From Leifsonia sp. 1010 (lineage in GTDB: Bacteria; Actinomycetota; Actinomycetes; Actinomycetales; Microbacteriaceae): a DNA stretch of 64,000 bases. The stretch covers positions 1,922,001 through 1,986,000 of the forward strand of contig NZ_JAVDSL010000001.1 in the NCBI RefSeq assembly GCF_031455295.1, in the 5' to 3' direction. Of this stretch, positions 9,787 through 21,075 are shown in pieces (positions within the stretch are counted from its first letter, which is position 1; every line of letters begins with the position of its first letter). Under the pieces are notes generated by a model. The model was not told the origin of the DNA. It saw only the letters and a program-made list of their open reading frames with translations, and ran no database searches. Position numbers and translations under genes: made by a program.

Positions 9787-10725
9787 TCAGAGCCCCAGCG
9801 CCGTCGACACGACCTTCGCGGTGTCCGCGATCAGCGCGTTGTCGTAAGCGGCGTCCTTGTCCGCTTTTCGGGAGAGGACGACCATCACGACAGGAGCGTG
9901 ACCCGGTGACGTCAGCACCGCGATGTCGTTTCGCGTTCCGTACGACGCGGCGCCGGACTTGTCGGACACCGTCCACCCGCTCGGGGCCCCGGCCCGGATG
10001 AGCGGATCGCCCGTGGCGTTCCCGGTCATGTCGTCCACGAGGAGCTTCCGCCTGTCTGCAGGGAGTTCGTCGCCGAGAGCGTACGCCCGCAGATCGGCGG
10101 CGAGGGCGCGGGGAGTGCTGGTGTCCCGCGGGTCGCCCGGAGCGGCCTCGTTGAGGTCAGGCTCGGTGCGCTCGACCTCCGTCGTCTCGTCGCCCAGCGC
10201 ACGGAGTGACTTCTCGAGTTCGGCCGGTCCGCCGAGTTGGCGGAAGAGCAGGTTCGCCGCGGTGTTGTCGCTCTTCTGCAGCGCTGCCGCGATGATGTCG
10301 CGCAGCGGCATCCCGACGCCCGCCATGGTCTCGGTGACGGGCGAGTAGGAGACGAGATCGTCGCTGGTGTACGGAACCGTGGCATCCAGCTGCTCGTCCG
10401 AAGACCGCGCGAGCACCGCGCCGGCGAGCAGCACCTTCGAGGTCGACGCGTACGCGAAGCGGTCGTTCTGGCGGTAGCCGACCGATCGGCCCGTGCCGGT
10501 GTCCACGGCGTAGACGCCGAGGGTCGCCCCGTACTGCGACTCCAGTTCAGCCAGCGCGCGCGCCGCCGCCTCGGACCGTGGATCGGCCGTGCGCGTCGGC
10601 GTCGAGTGGGGCGACGACGAATGGGGCGACGTCGACGGCGCCGCGACACCGGTGGCGGAACAGCCGGTGAGCGCGACGACGGCGATCGCGAGCGCTGTGA
10701 GGGAGCGGATCGGGCGAAGGGTCAT
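9787..10725 (-). CDS. Class A beta-lactamase, lipoprotein
   Basis: This 312-residue protein has a lipoprotein signal (LTGC, Cys22) and a Ser/Thr/Pro-rich linker, then a complete class A serine beta-lactamase domain: S94-T-S-K97 (active serine and lysine), S152-D-N154, E188 in EPDLNE (omega-loop general base) and K256-S-G258. It should hydrolyse penicillin-type antibiotics at the membrane surface. The ATG at 10725 has AAGGA about 8 bases upstream; an in-frame extension reaches into the divergent promoter region. It is unrelated to its neighbours and convergent with hpf. Confidence 0.94.
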   Translation of the reverse strand: MTLRPIRSLTALAIAVVALTGCSATGVAAPSTSPHSSSPHSTPTRTADPRSEAAARALAELESQYGATLGVYAVDTGTGRSVGYRQNDRFAYASTSKVLLAGAVLARSSDEQLDATVPYTSDDLVSYSPVTETMAGVGMPLRDIIAAALQKSDNTAANLLFRQLGGPAELEKSLRALGDETTEVERTEPDLNEAAPGDPRDTSTPRALAADLRAYALGDELPADRRKLLVDDMTGNATGDPLIRAGAPSGWTVSDKSGAASYGTRNDIAVLTSPGHAPVVMVVLSRKADKDAAYDNALIADTAKVVSTALGL

Positions 10726-10826
10726 GTCTGCGAGTCCTTTCGAGAGCGGTGCTCGTCGGCATCCGGCCCAGGGATATCCTGGCCGCCTGGGCTGAGGCAT
10801 CCCCTCGGACAACCGGAAGGGCGTGC

Positions 10827-11408
10827 ATGCGAACAGTCATCGTGCCGGGCATCGGAGGCTCGGACAGCGAGCATTGGCAATCGATCTGGGAGTCCCGTCA
10901 TCCCGAAATGCGACGCATCGAGCCGTCCTCCTGGGACGAACCCGATGCGGATGACTGGTCCGGAGCGCTCGATCGTGCGGTCGACGGGGGACGGGCGATC
11001 CTCGTCGCGCACAGCCTCGGCTGCCTGCTTGCTGTCCGCTGGTCGCACCTCCGCCCCGAGAACGTCGCCGGCCTGTTCCTGGTGGCAGCCCCGGATCCGG
11101 CAGGTCCGCGGTTCCCCCGGGAGGCGGAGTCGTTCTCGGCGGGGCTCGATGTCACGCCCGCCGTCCCCGTCCTCATGATCACCAGCGATGACGACCCGTA
11201 CTGCTCGCCGGAGCGTGCGGAGCAGTTCGCGGCTCAGTGGGGTGCGGTCAGCGTCTCGCTCGGCCCACGCGGACACCTCAACTCGGCGAACAACCTCGGT
11301 GGGTGGGACGAAGGAGCCAACCTCCTGACCGCGTTCACCGCCGGCATCCAGAGTCCTCCCAGGCCGGGCAGGTCGAACGTCGGGGCGGAGCAAGTAGCAT
11401 GTCTCTAG
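10827..11408 (+). CDS. RBBP9/YdeN-family serine hydrolase
   Basis: This 193-residue alpha/beta hydrolase has the nucleophile S63 in AHSLGC, an acidic residue near D123 (SDDDPYC) and H150 in PRGHLNSANNLGGW, the triad arrangement of the small YdeN/RBBP9 family. No signal peptide is visible, so it is probably cytosolic. GGAAGG lies before the ATG. It is divergent from the beta-lactamase gene and lies just upstream of secA. The substrate is unknown. Confidence 0.88.
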   Translation: MRTVIVPGIGGSDSEHWQSIWESRHPEMRRIEPSSWDEPDADDWSGALDRAVDGGRAILVAHSLGCLLAVRWSHLRPENVAGLFLVAAPDPAGPRFPREAESFSAGLDVTPAVPVLMITSDDDPYCSPERAEQFAAQWGAVSVSLGPRGHLNSANNLGGWDEGANLLTAFTAGIQSPPRPGRSNVGAEQVACL

Positions 11409-11489
11409 CGTCGGCGGAGTATGCCGTCCGGCGTGCGTCCGCCGGGGCGCCGGGCTGTCAGCCCGACCGAGCGTAAGTGGAGTGCATCA

Positions 11490-14300
<2,811 letters not shown>

Positions 14301-14317
14301 TCGCACCTCTGATCACC

Positions 14318-14353
14318 ACGACGATGGCGGCCCCGCGGGGCCGCCATCGTCGT
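14318..14353. terminator. Bidirectional terminator between secA and the Rv3235-family gene
   Basis: A perfect 17-bp inverted repeat (14318-14334 with 14337-14353) and a 2-base spacer sit in the 61-base gap between convergent genes. The stem is very GC-rich with no obvious T-run. Confidence 0.8.
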
Positions 14354-14361
14354 CTTCGCGG

Positions 14362-14982
14362 CTAGAGGACGTTGATGGCACTGGCGCGCCACCGGGCACG
14401 GTGACGCTCCAACCGGATTGCCACGGCCCGGGAGCGACCGGGCTGATGGACCATGACGACCGCTTCGACGACGCCCTCGACAGGAAACGCCAGGAGCGGG
14501 TCGCCGATGGTCATGCGCGGCCGGAGCGGGTTCTCGGCCGCGGTGGTGCGTGCCTGGACGGTGAGCATGGTGCGGCGCAAGAGATGGACATAGACCGAGT
14601 CGCTCACCCAGCGGCCGATCTGATCGAGCGGACGCGCGCCCGCGAGGATCTCCACGACCGATCGCGCGAGGTTGGAGCACAGTGTCGCCGGACTCGGCTC
14701 GTCGCCCGTCGGGAACTCGACGAGCGTTCCTTCTCCTGCCCGCGCATCTCCGAGACGAGTGGCCGCAATTGAGGCGCGGCGGTCAGCGCGGGCCGGCCTC
14801 GTCCGCCCGGACGGGTGCTCGTCCGGCACCGCGACAGAGGCCTCGGGCATGCCAGGACGGGGAGTCGGGTGGGCACCCGGGCGGTCTCCGGGCCGGGTGC
14901 TGGAACGGCCGGGTTCCGCGGCCCGTTCACCGGGAATTCCGGCGATGGACGGGGTCGCGGGTGCGAGGGCGCGGTGGTGCAT
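14362..14982 (-). CDS. Rv3235-family protein
   Basis: This 206-residue protein has a long, probably disordered Pro/Arg/Ala-rich N-terminal half (about 1-90) and a conserved C-terminal domain containing RPLDQIGRWVSDSVYVHL, the signature of the Rv3235 family. The gene lies near secA in Mycobacterium as well. The function is unknown. The ATG at 14982 is chosen because GGGAG lies 6 bases upstream; a longer form from 15054 lacks a good site. It is divergent from pdtaS. Confidence 0.82.
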   Translation of the reverse strand: MHHRALAPATPSIAGIPGERAAEPGRSSTRPGDRPGAHPTPRPGMPEASVAVPDEHPSGRTRPARADRRASIAATRLGDARAGEGTLVEFPTGDEPSPATLCSNLARSVVEILAGARPLDQIGRWVSDSVYVHLLRRTMLTVQARTTAAENPLRPRMTIGDPLLAFPVEGVVEAVVMVHQPGRSRAVAIRLERHRARWRASAINVL

Positions 14983-15140
14983 TTTTTCTCCCGAGGGGGT
15001 GTGTCGGTGGTCGGTGCTGAAATAGACCCGTGATATGTACGATGCCTCACTCAAACAGGTCGGCGCGCGCCGGACCAGGGCATAAACGCGTTGTGGATAA
15101 CTCTCGTCATGCCTGACGGAGCGCCGTTTAGGATGGGGTG

Positions 15141-16634
15141 ATGTCCACCCTCAGCGATCTCGTCCACGCTCACGGCCGCTCCTCGGAAGAGGACGTCGAG
15201 TGGCTGCACGGCCTCGTCGGCGACTGGCAGCTCCTCGCCGACCTCGCTTTCGCGGACATCGTGCTCTGGGTGCCGACCGCCGATGACGACTTCGTCGCGG
15301 TGGCCCATGCCCGCCCTTCCTCGGCGGCCACGCTCTTCTATCGCGACTTCGTCGGTCAGCGCATCAAGCCCGAGTGGCGCCAGCAGGTGACCGATGCTTA
15401 TCGGTCGAAGCAGATCATCGACACATCGGCGCCGGATTGGTACGAAGAGACGCCGACCCGGGTGCGCGCCGTTCCCGTGATCCGCCGCCTGACCGTGCAC
15501 TCCCCGGACACCGCGCCGGAGCCGGTGGCCGTGATCACGCGCCACACCAACCTGAGCGAGGCGCGTACGCCGAGCCGCCAGGAGCTGACGTTCAACGAGT
15601 GCGCCAACGATCTATTCAATATGATCGCCACCGGCGACTTCCCGGACCTCGGTGCCCCGGCTGCGCCTCGCCGAGGGGCGCCTCGCGCGGCTGACGGTCT
15701 CATCCGTCTCGACGTCGACGGTGTCACCACCTTCGCCAGCCCTAACGCGCTGAGCGCCTTCAACCGCATGGGTTTCACCGGCGAGCTGGAGGGGGAGTCG
15801 CTCGCCACGGTGACGACCGGACTCCTCGCCGGCACCATCACCGTCGACGAGTCCCTGCCGCTGGTGGTGACCGGCCGCGCCCCCTGGCGCACCGACATCG
15901 AGGCCCGCGGGGTCACGGTGTCGCTCCGCGCCATCCCCATCCGGAACCGCGGTGAGCGCGTCGGGGCCATCGTGCTCTGCCGCGACGTCTCGGAGCAGCG
16001 CCACCAGGAGCGCGAGCTGATCACGAAGGATGCGACCATCCGCGAGATCCACCACCGGGTGAAGAACAACCTCCAGACCGTGGCGTCCCTCCTGCGCATC
16101 CAGGCGCGCCGGACGCACTCGGAGGAGGCGCGGGAGGCCCTCAGCCAGGCCATGCGCCGGGTCGCCGCCATCGCCGTCGTTCACGACACGCTGTCGACCG
16201 GGCTCGCACAGATCGTCGACTTCGACGACGTGTTCGACCGTGTGCTGCTGCTGGTGGCCGAGGTCGCGGCGAGCCACACCACGACCGTGCACCCCAAGAA
16301 GTCGGGCACCTTCGGTCAGTTGCCGTCGGAGTACGCGACGCCGCTCGCATTGGCGCTCACGGAGCTCGTGACCAATGCGGTCGAACACGGGCTGGCCGGG
16401 CGCGAAGGAGAGGTCGAGATCGTCGCCCACCGGTCCGAGGAGTCGCTGACCGTGAAGGTCGTCGACAACGGCTCGGGCCTCCCGGAGGGCAAGGTCGGAA
16501 CGGGTCTCGGGACGCAGATCGTGCGCACCCTCATCCAGGGCGAGCTCGGTGGTGCGATCGACTGGCACACGATGATGGGACAGGGCACCGAGGTGACCAT
16601 CGAGGTCCCATTGCGCTACCTCAGCAAGATCTGA
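15141..16634 (+). CDS. pdtaS: PdtaS-type sensor histidine kinase
   Basis: This 497-residue soluble kinase has an N-terminal GAF-like domain (about 1-155), a PAS domain (about 185-285), a HisKA_2 dimerisation motif IREIHHRVKNNLQT with predicted phosphohistidine H304, and an HATPase domain (ELVTNAVEHG, DNGSGLPEG, GTGLGTQIV). No membrane helix is seen. PdtaS kinases signal to the RNA-binding ANTAR regulator PdtaR, encoded elsewhere in other actinobacteria and absent here. ATG 15141 and GTG 15138 are both possible starts. Confidence 0.92.
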   Translation: MSTLSDLVHAHGRSSEEDVEWLHGLVGDWQLLADLAFADIVLWVPTADDDFVAVAHARPSSAATLFYRDFVGQRIKPEWRQQVTDAYRSKQIIDTSAPDWYEETPTRVRAVPVIRRLTVHSPDTAPEPVAVITRHTNLSEARTPSRQELTFNECANDLFNMIATGDFPDLGAPAAPRRGAPRAADGLIRLDVDGVTTFASPNALSAFNRMGFTGELEGESLATVTTGLLAGTITVDESLPLVVTGRAPWRTDIEARGVTVSLRAIPIRNRGERVGAIVLCRDVSEQRHQERELITKDATIREIHHRVKNNLQTVASLLRIQARRTHSEEAREALSQAMRRVAAIAVVHDTLSTGLAQIVDFDDVFDRVLLLVAEVAASHTTTVHPKKSGTFGQLPSEYATPLALALTELVTNAVEHGLAGREGEVEIVAHRSEESLTVKVVDNGSGLPEGKVGTGLGTQIVRTLIQGELGGAIDWHTMMGQGTEVTIEVPLRYLSKI

Positions 16635-16666
16635 GCGCCGCCCACCTGCTCAGAGGCATGAAAAAT

Positions 16667-16709
16667 GCCGAGGGGCGCTCGATGCTAGGTGTGTGAGCGC
16701 CGCCTCGGC
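16667..16709 (-). terminator. Rho-independent terminator of whiB1
   Basis: An almost perfect inverted repeat (GCCGAGGGGCGCTC at 16667-16680 with GAGCGCCGCCTCGGC at 16695-16709, one bulged base) is followed on the minus strand by ATTTTTC. This is a standard intrinsic terminator for whiB1; on the plus strand it could also end pdtaS. Confidence 0.8.
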
Positions 16710-16766
16710 TGTGTCGGACGCGCGGGAGGGCAGGGCCCGCGCCGACGAGTGGGGGAAGGTGGAGCG

Positions 16767-17015
16767 TCAGGACGCGCGGCGTGCGCGCGCGGCGCGGCGC
16801 TTGAGAGCGCGGCGCTCGTCCTCGGAGAGACCGCCCCAGACACCCGAGTCCTGACCGGTCTCGAGGGCGTACTGCAGGCAGATCTCGGTCACGGTGCAGC
16901 GTGCGCAGACCGCCTTGGCCTTGTCGATCTGGTCGACCGCAGGGCCGGTGTTGCCCACCGGGAAGAAAAGCTCGGGGTCCGCGGTGAGGCAGGCGGCTTT
17001 GTCGCGCCAATCCAT
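16767..17015 (-). CDS. whiB1: WhiB1-type iron-sulfur transcription factor
   Basis: This 82-residue protein has the four cluster cysteines C9, C37, C40 and C46, the turn GVWGG (58-62) and a basic C-terminal tail (RRALKRRAARARR) that contacts DNA. The sequence is near-identical in layout to mycobacterial WhiB1, an essential [4Fe-4S], nitric-oxide-sensitive regulator. It lies beside pdtaS, as in Mycobacterium. It has its own terminator and a 225-base upstream region shared with the divergent membrane-protein gene. Confidence 0.96.
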   Translation of the reverse strand: MDWRDKAACLTADPELFFPVGNTGPAVDQIDKAKAVCARCTVTEICLQYALETGQDSGVWGGLSEDERRALKRRAARARRAS

Positions 17016-17174
17016 GAAGATGTGCTCCTTGTTTACTGGGGTTCCTGACCCGAGAGGGCCATAGAATGCAGATAAGCAGTCGGGTTGCAGGGTGCTTAGA
17101 TCCGTGGGGAATCAGACCTGCCCACGACCCTGTGAGCGTTAACTCGACCGTTGAATATGCTCCCATAGCGGTTA

Positions 17175-17204
17175 TTGCGAATCAATAGTTTTGTATGGGA
17201 TAAC
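17175..17204 (+). promoter_or_regulatory. Candidate promoter for the 17241 membrane-protein gene
   Basis: TTGCGA (17175-17180) and GATAAC (17199-17204) are spaced by 18 bases in an unusually AT-rich stretch. The predicted start would leave a leader of about 30 bases before the GTG at 17241. Confidence 0.4.
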
Positions 17205-17240
17205 GCTGAGAACACGAGCCGGAAACGTCAGGATGCTATA

Positions 17241-17681
17241 GTGCCCGACCCCCAGAACGCCGCGGAGGCGGCCGCTCAGGCCCGCCCGTCGCGTCCACCT
17301 CTTCTCACGGTACTGACCGTCATTCTCGCCCTGGAGACGGTCCTCGTGGTCGGCGTCGCGTGCTGGCTCGTGTACGAGTTGCTCACGCAGAAGCCCGAGT
17401 CGTACCCGTCCGCGGTCGCGATCGTGGTCCTTGTCCTGCTCGCGGCGGCCTGGCTGATCGCGACCCTCGTCGGCATCCTGCGTCTGCGGAGCTGGGCGCG
17501 CGCCTCGGCTCTGACCATTCAGATCCTTCAGCTTGCGGTCGCCGTCGGATGCTTCCAGGGCTTCTACGCCCGGCCGGACGTCGGCTGGGCGCTCCTGGTA
17601 CCGGCGGTCGTCGCGGGCGTCATCGCCGTGTCACCTGCGGTTGTCCGGGCCACGGCCCGCAACACGGAGCAACACGAATAG
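17241..17681 (+). CDS. Small four-helix membrane protein, function unknown
   Basis: This 146-residue protein has four predicted membrane helices (about 24-46, 58-78, 84-103 and 112-135) with short loops and a hydrophilic N-terminus. I do not recognise the family; similar small integral membrane proteins are common in Microbacteriaceae. The GTG at 17241 is preceded by CAGGA; an in-frame TTG at 17175 is less likely because it lies in the probable promoter. It is divergent from whiB1. Confidence 0.7.
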   Translation: MPDPQNAAEAAAQARPSRPPLLTVLTVILALETVLVVGVACWLVYELLTQKPESYPSAVAIVVLVLLAAAWLIATLVGILRLRSWARASALTIQILQLAVAVGCFQGFYARPDVGWALLVPAVVAGVIAVSPAVVRATARNTEQHE

Positions 17682-17710
17682 CGTCCACCGGGAACAAGCC
17701 GGAGACTCGG

Positions 17711-18472
17711 ATGGTTATGTCCGGCATCGTGACTGATATCTCCACACAGACCTCCGCTTCCTCCGCGACCATCGAGCGCGCCCGCGCAGGCTGGGACGCC
17801 TGGCGCGCGAACCGCCTGAGCAGCGTGACGGCGCCCACCGGCAACCTCGCCCTCATCGAGACGCGGTGGCTGCAGGAGGGCGACACCACGACTCCGGAGG
17901 AGGCCCTGGCCGGCCATCCGGCGACGGTAACCGCGACAGAGCTCACGCGCCGCAGCCTGGAGACCGGCGAGGTCGAGCGCGGCATCCGGCTCTGGGACGC
18001 CGCATCCCCCGCCATCCGCGACTTCGACACTATCGAGGTCTTCCCGTTCGACCCCAGCTGGGTCATCGAGGCGACGTTCACGCCCGTCAGCGACGACCGG
18101 ACCATTCCGTTCGAGCACATCCGCGACAACGGGCTGACCCGCGAGCTCGTGGTGCCCGGCGACATCACGTTCGAGCGGGAGGGCGTTGCGTACACGCTAA
18201 GCGCCTTCGACGACGACGGGACGCTGCTCCTGGTCTTCGGCGACCCGACCAACGGCGCCGAGGGGGAGGACGGGACCTACGCGTCCGGCCGCTTCCTCTT
18301 CGTCGAGCACGCCGACGACCACGTCGTCCTCGACTTCAACCGCGCCTTCGTGCCGCCGTGCGGATTCTCGGACCAGTACAACTGTCCGCTGCCGCCGCGC
18401 AACAATCGTTTCCCCGTCGCGGTCACCGCGGGGGAGAAGCGCGTCACCTTCCGCGGCGGCGCACGCCACTGA
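17711..18472 (+). CDS. DUF1684 domain protein
   Basis: This 253-residue soluble protein matches the DUF1684 pattern throughout: an N-terminal helical part (RAGWDAWRANRLSSV), a beta-rich core (LLLVFGDPTNG, GRFLFVE) and the conserved C-terminal stretch VLDFNRAFVPPCGFSDQY followed by NCPLPPRNN. The biochemical role of this family is not established. GGAG lies 6 bases before the ATG. It is 57 bases upstream of the binding-protein gene of the ABC importer and may be co-transcribed with it. Confidence 0.85.
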   Translation: MVMSGIVTDISTQTSASSATIERARAGWDAWRANRLSSVTAPTGNLALIETRWLQEGDTTTPEEALAGHPATVTATELTRRSLETGEVERGIRLWDAASPAIRDFDTIEVFPFDPSWVIEATFTPVSDDRTIPFEHIRDNGLTRELVVPGDITFEREGVAYTLSAFDDDGTLLLVFGDPTNGAEGEDGTYASGRFLFVEHADDHVVLDFNRAFVPPCGFSDQYNCPLPPRNNRFPVAVTAGEKRVTFRGGARH

Positions 18473-18529
18473 GCGGGCCGAGCGCCCGAGACACCCTTCG
18501 CATCCACCCCACAGCACTGGAGAACCACC

Positions 18530-20026
18530 GTGAGAAAGACCCCCTTGTTCGCTGCGCTCGCGATCGGCCTGGCGTCGGCCCTGACCCTCGCGGGCTGCGC
18601 GGGCGGCTCGTCGTCCGCCGGCGGTGACGGCGCGACCATCGCGATCGGCTCGCTCTACGAGCCGGTCAACCTCGACAACACCGCAGGAGGCGGCCAGGGC
18701 GTCACCGAGGCGCTCAACGGCAACGTCTACGAGGGGCTGTTCAAGCTCACCGACGAGGGCAAGGTCGAGCCGCTGCTCGCGACGAAGTACACCACGAGCG
18801 CCGACGGCCTCACCTACACCTTCACCCTGCGCGACGGTGTGAAGTTCCACTCCGGCAAGCCGCTCACCAGCGCCGACGTGAAGCGCAGCATTGAGCGCGT
18901 CACGTCCGACGACTCGCAGTCGGCACGCAAGTCGCAGCTCGAGGTCATCAAGAGCATCGACACCCCGGATGACAAGACGGTCACCATCACCCTGTCGTCC
19001 CGCTCCATCTCGCTGCCGTACAACCTCAGCTACGTGTGGATCTACGGCCCGGGGACCTCGAACTACAAGACCGCGGAGGACGGCACCGGACCGTACACGC
19101 TGGGCACCTGGAAGCGCGGCAGCTCGCTCAGCCTCGAGCGCTGGAGCGGCTACTGGGGCGATAAGGCGAAGAACAAGGAGGTGGAGTTCGACTACTTCAC
19201 CGACGCCTCCGCCCTCTCGAACGCGCTGCAGACCAGGCAGGTCGACATCGTGACGAGCATCCAGAGCCCGGACGCCCTCAGCACCTTCAAGGGCAACAAG
19301 GACTACACGATCTCCGACGGCAAGTCGACCACCAAGGAGCTCCTGGCGTTCAACGACAAGGTCGCCCCCTTCAACAACGTCGAGGTCCGGAAGGCGGTCT
19401 ACTCGGCGATCGACACCAAGAAGCTGCTCAACTCCATCTGGGGCGACTACGGAACGCTGATCGGCTCGATGGTGCCACCGAGCGACCCCTGGTACGAGGA
19501 CCTCACGAAGGTGAACCCGTACGACGTGAACCTCGCCAAGAAGGAGCTGGCCGAGGCCGGATTCGCGAACGGGTTCACCTTCACGCTCGACACGCCCACC
19601 TACGACCCGCACCCCGCGGTCGCCGAGTTCCTGAAGAGCGAGCTGGCCAAGGTCGGCATCACCGTGAACATCAACTCCATCTCGGCGGACGAGTGGTACA
19701 CGAAGGTGTTCAAGAACCACGACTTCACCGCGACGCTGCAGGAGCACGTCAACGACCGCGATGTCGTCTGGTACGGAAACCCGGACTTCTACTGGGGCTA
19801 CGACAACCCGCAGGTCACGGCCTGGGTGAGCGAGGCCGAGCAGGCGAGCACGACGGCCGAGCAGACCGCCAAGCTGAAGCTGGTCAACGAGCAGATCGCG
19901 AAGGATGCGGCCAGCGCCTGGCTGTACCTGTACCCGCAGATCGTCGTCGCTGACAGCGACGTGAGCGGCTACCCGGTCAACGGACTGAACTCCCAGTTCT
20001 TCGCGTACGACATCGTCAAGAAGTAG
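18530..20026 (+). CDS. ABC transporter substrate-binding lipoprotein (family 5, peptide/nickel type)
   Basis: This 498-residue lipoprotein has a signal peptide with lipobox LAGC (Cys23) and a full SBP_bac_5 domain (YEGLFKLTDEGKVEPLLA, TFTLRDGVKFHSGKPLTSADV). It would capture oligopeptides, dipeptides or a similar solute outside the membrane. It is the first gene of a five-gene importer operon. A strong hairpin lies just after it. The exact substrate cannot be read from the sequence. Confidence 0.95.
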   Translation: MRKTPLFAALAIGLASALTLAGCAGGSSSAGGDGATIAIGSLYEPVNLDNTAGGGQGVTEALNGNVYEGLFKLTDEGKVEPLLATKYTTSADGLTYTFTLRDGVKFHSGKPLTSADVKRSIERVTSDDSQSARKSQLEVIKSIDTPDDKTVTITLSSRSISLPYNLSYVWIYGPGTSNYKTAEDGTGPYTLGTWKRGSSLSLERWSGYWGDKAKNKEVEFDYFTDASALSNALQTRQVDIVTSIQSPDALSTFKGNKDYTISDGKSTTKELLAFNDKVAPFNNVEVRKAVYSAIDTKKLLNSIWGDYGTLIGSMVPPSDPWYEDLTKVNPYDVNLAKKELAEAGFANGFTFTLDTPTYDPHPAVAEFLKSELAKVGITVNINSISADEWYTKVFKNHDFTATLQEHVNDRDVVWYGNPDFYWGYDNPQVTAWVSEAEQASTTAEQTAKLKLVNEQIAKDAASAWLYLYPQIVVADSDVSGYPVNGLNSQFFAYDIVKK

Positions 20027-20062
20027 GCCGGTTCTCCACAAGGACCGCTCTTCCACAACCCT

Positions 20063-20096
20063 GATGCTCGGGGAGCCGACCGGCTCCCCGAGCATC
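20063..20096 (+). terminator. Intra-operon hairpin between binding protein and permease genes
   Basis: A perfect 16-bp stem (20063-20078 with 20081-20096) with a 2-base spacer lies in the 86-base gap. Its position suggests partial termination or 3'-end protection of the binding-protein message, giving more binding protein than membrane subunits. The next gene starts 17 bases later. Confidence 0.65.
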
Positions 20097-20112
20097 TACG
20101 CTGAAAACCACC

Positions 20113-21075
20113 ATGGCTCTTTACCTCCTGCGTCGCACCGCGTTCCTCGTGGTGTCACTGCTGCTGGCCATGGTCGTCCTGTTCTTCCTGCTGCGCGTGC
20201 TGCCGGGCGACCCGTCGAACGCGCTGCTCTCCGTCGGGGCGACGAAGGAGCAGATCGCAGCCGCGCAGCACCAGGTCGGCAGCGATCAGCCGCTGCTGCA
20301 GCAGTTCTTCTCGTGGTTCGGCAGCCTGCTGTCGCTCGACCTCGGCGAGTCGTTCATCAGCTCGCTGCCCGTCGGCCCCGAGATCGCCGCGCGACTGTCT
20401 GTCACCATCCCGCTCACGCTCCTCTCGTTCGTCCTGGCGCTCGTGCTCGCGCTGCCGATCGGCTTCGTCGCGGCGTGGAAGGCCGACCGGTGGTACGGCG
20501 TCCTGCTGTCGGCGTTCTCGCAGCTGGGCATCGCCGTGCCGGTGTTCTGGGTCGGCATCCTGCTGGTCGACGTCTTCGCGATCACCCTCGGGTGGTTTCC
20601 GTCCGGTGGATTCCCGCGTGACGACTGGTCCGATCCGGCCGACGCCCTGACCTCTCTCGCTCTGCCCGTGGTGACGATCGCGATCGTGATGAGCGCCTCC
20701 ATCTCGCGGTACGTCCGGAGCGCGACGCTCGATGTGATCGGCAGCGACTATCTGCGCAACGCCCGTGCTCTGGGGTCGGGCTTCGCGGGTGCGATGTGGC
20801 GCCACGGTCTGCGCAACGGCGCTGTGCCGGTGATCTCGGTGCTGGGGATCGAGCTCGCCACCACGTTCCTCGGAGCGGTCGTCGTCGAGAGCGTCTTCAC
20901 CCTGCCTGGGCTCGGCAGCATGCTGCTGAAGGCCATCGAACAGCACGACTACCCGAACATCCAAGGCATCCTGTTCGTCTCGACGCTGCTGGTGCTGATC
21001 GTCGGCTTCCTCGCCGACATCGCGCAGCGGCTCGTCGACCCCCGCCTCCGTCGCAGCATTTCGGGGAACACATGA
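20113..21075 (+). CDS. ABC transporter permease (DppB/OppB type)
   Basis: This 320-residue inner-membrane subunit has about six membrane helices and the binding-protein-dependent transport motif near residues 220-240 (RNARALGSGFAGAMWRHGLR), the coupling helix that meets the ATPase. The N-terminus (RRTAFLVVSLLLAMVVLFFLL, LPGDP) is typical of DppB. The stop overlaps the next permease start (ATGA). Confidence 0.93.
   Translation: MALYLLRRTAFLVVSLLLAMVVLFFLLRVLPGDPSNALLSVGATKEQIAAAQHQVGSDQPLLQQFFSWFGSLLSLDLGESFISSLPVGPEIAARLSVTIPLTLLSFVLALVLALPIGFVAAWKADRWYGVLLSAFSQLGIAVPVFWVGILLVDVFAITLGWFPSGGFPRDDWSDPADALTSLALPVVTIAIVMSASISRYVRSATLDVIGSDYLRNARALGSGFAGAMWRHGLRNGAVPVISVLGIELATTFLGAVVVESVFTLPGLGSMLLKAIEQHDYPNIQGILFVSTLLVLIVGFLADIAQRLVDPRLRRSISGNT

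Noticed and set aside
9787-10725. The beta-lactamase as part of a mobile resistance element
   Set aside because: There are no transposase, integron or flanking repeats, and its base use fits the neighbours; it looks chromosomal.
15092-15100. DnaA box taken as a sign of a replication origin
   Set aside because: Only one box, no dnaA/dnaN nearby and no AT-rich cluster, so it is not an origin.
17236-17243. TATAGT just before GTG 17241 as a leaderless promoter
   Set aside because: It would place transcription start inside the gene; a better -35/-10 pair is at 17175-17204.
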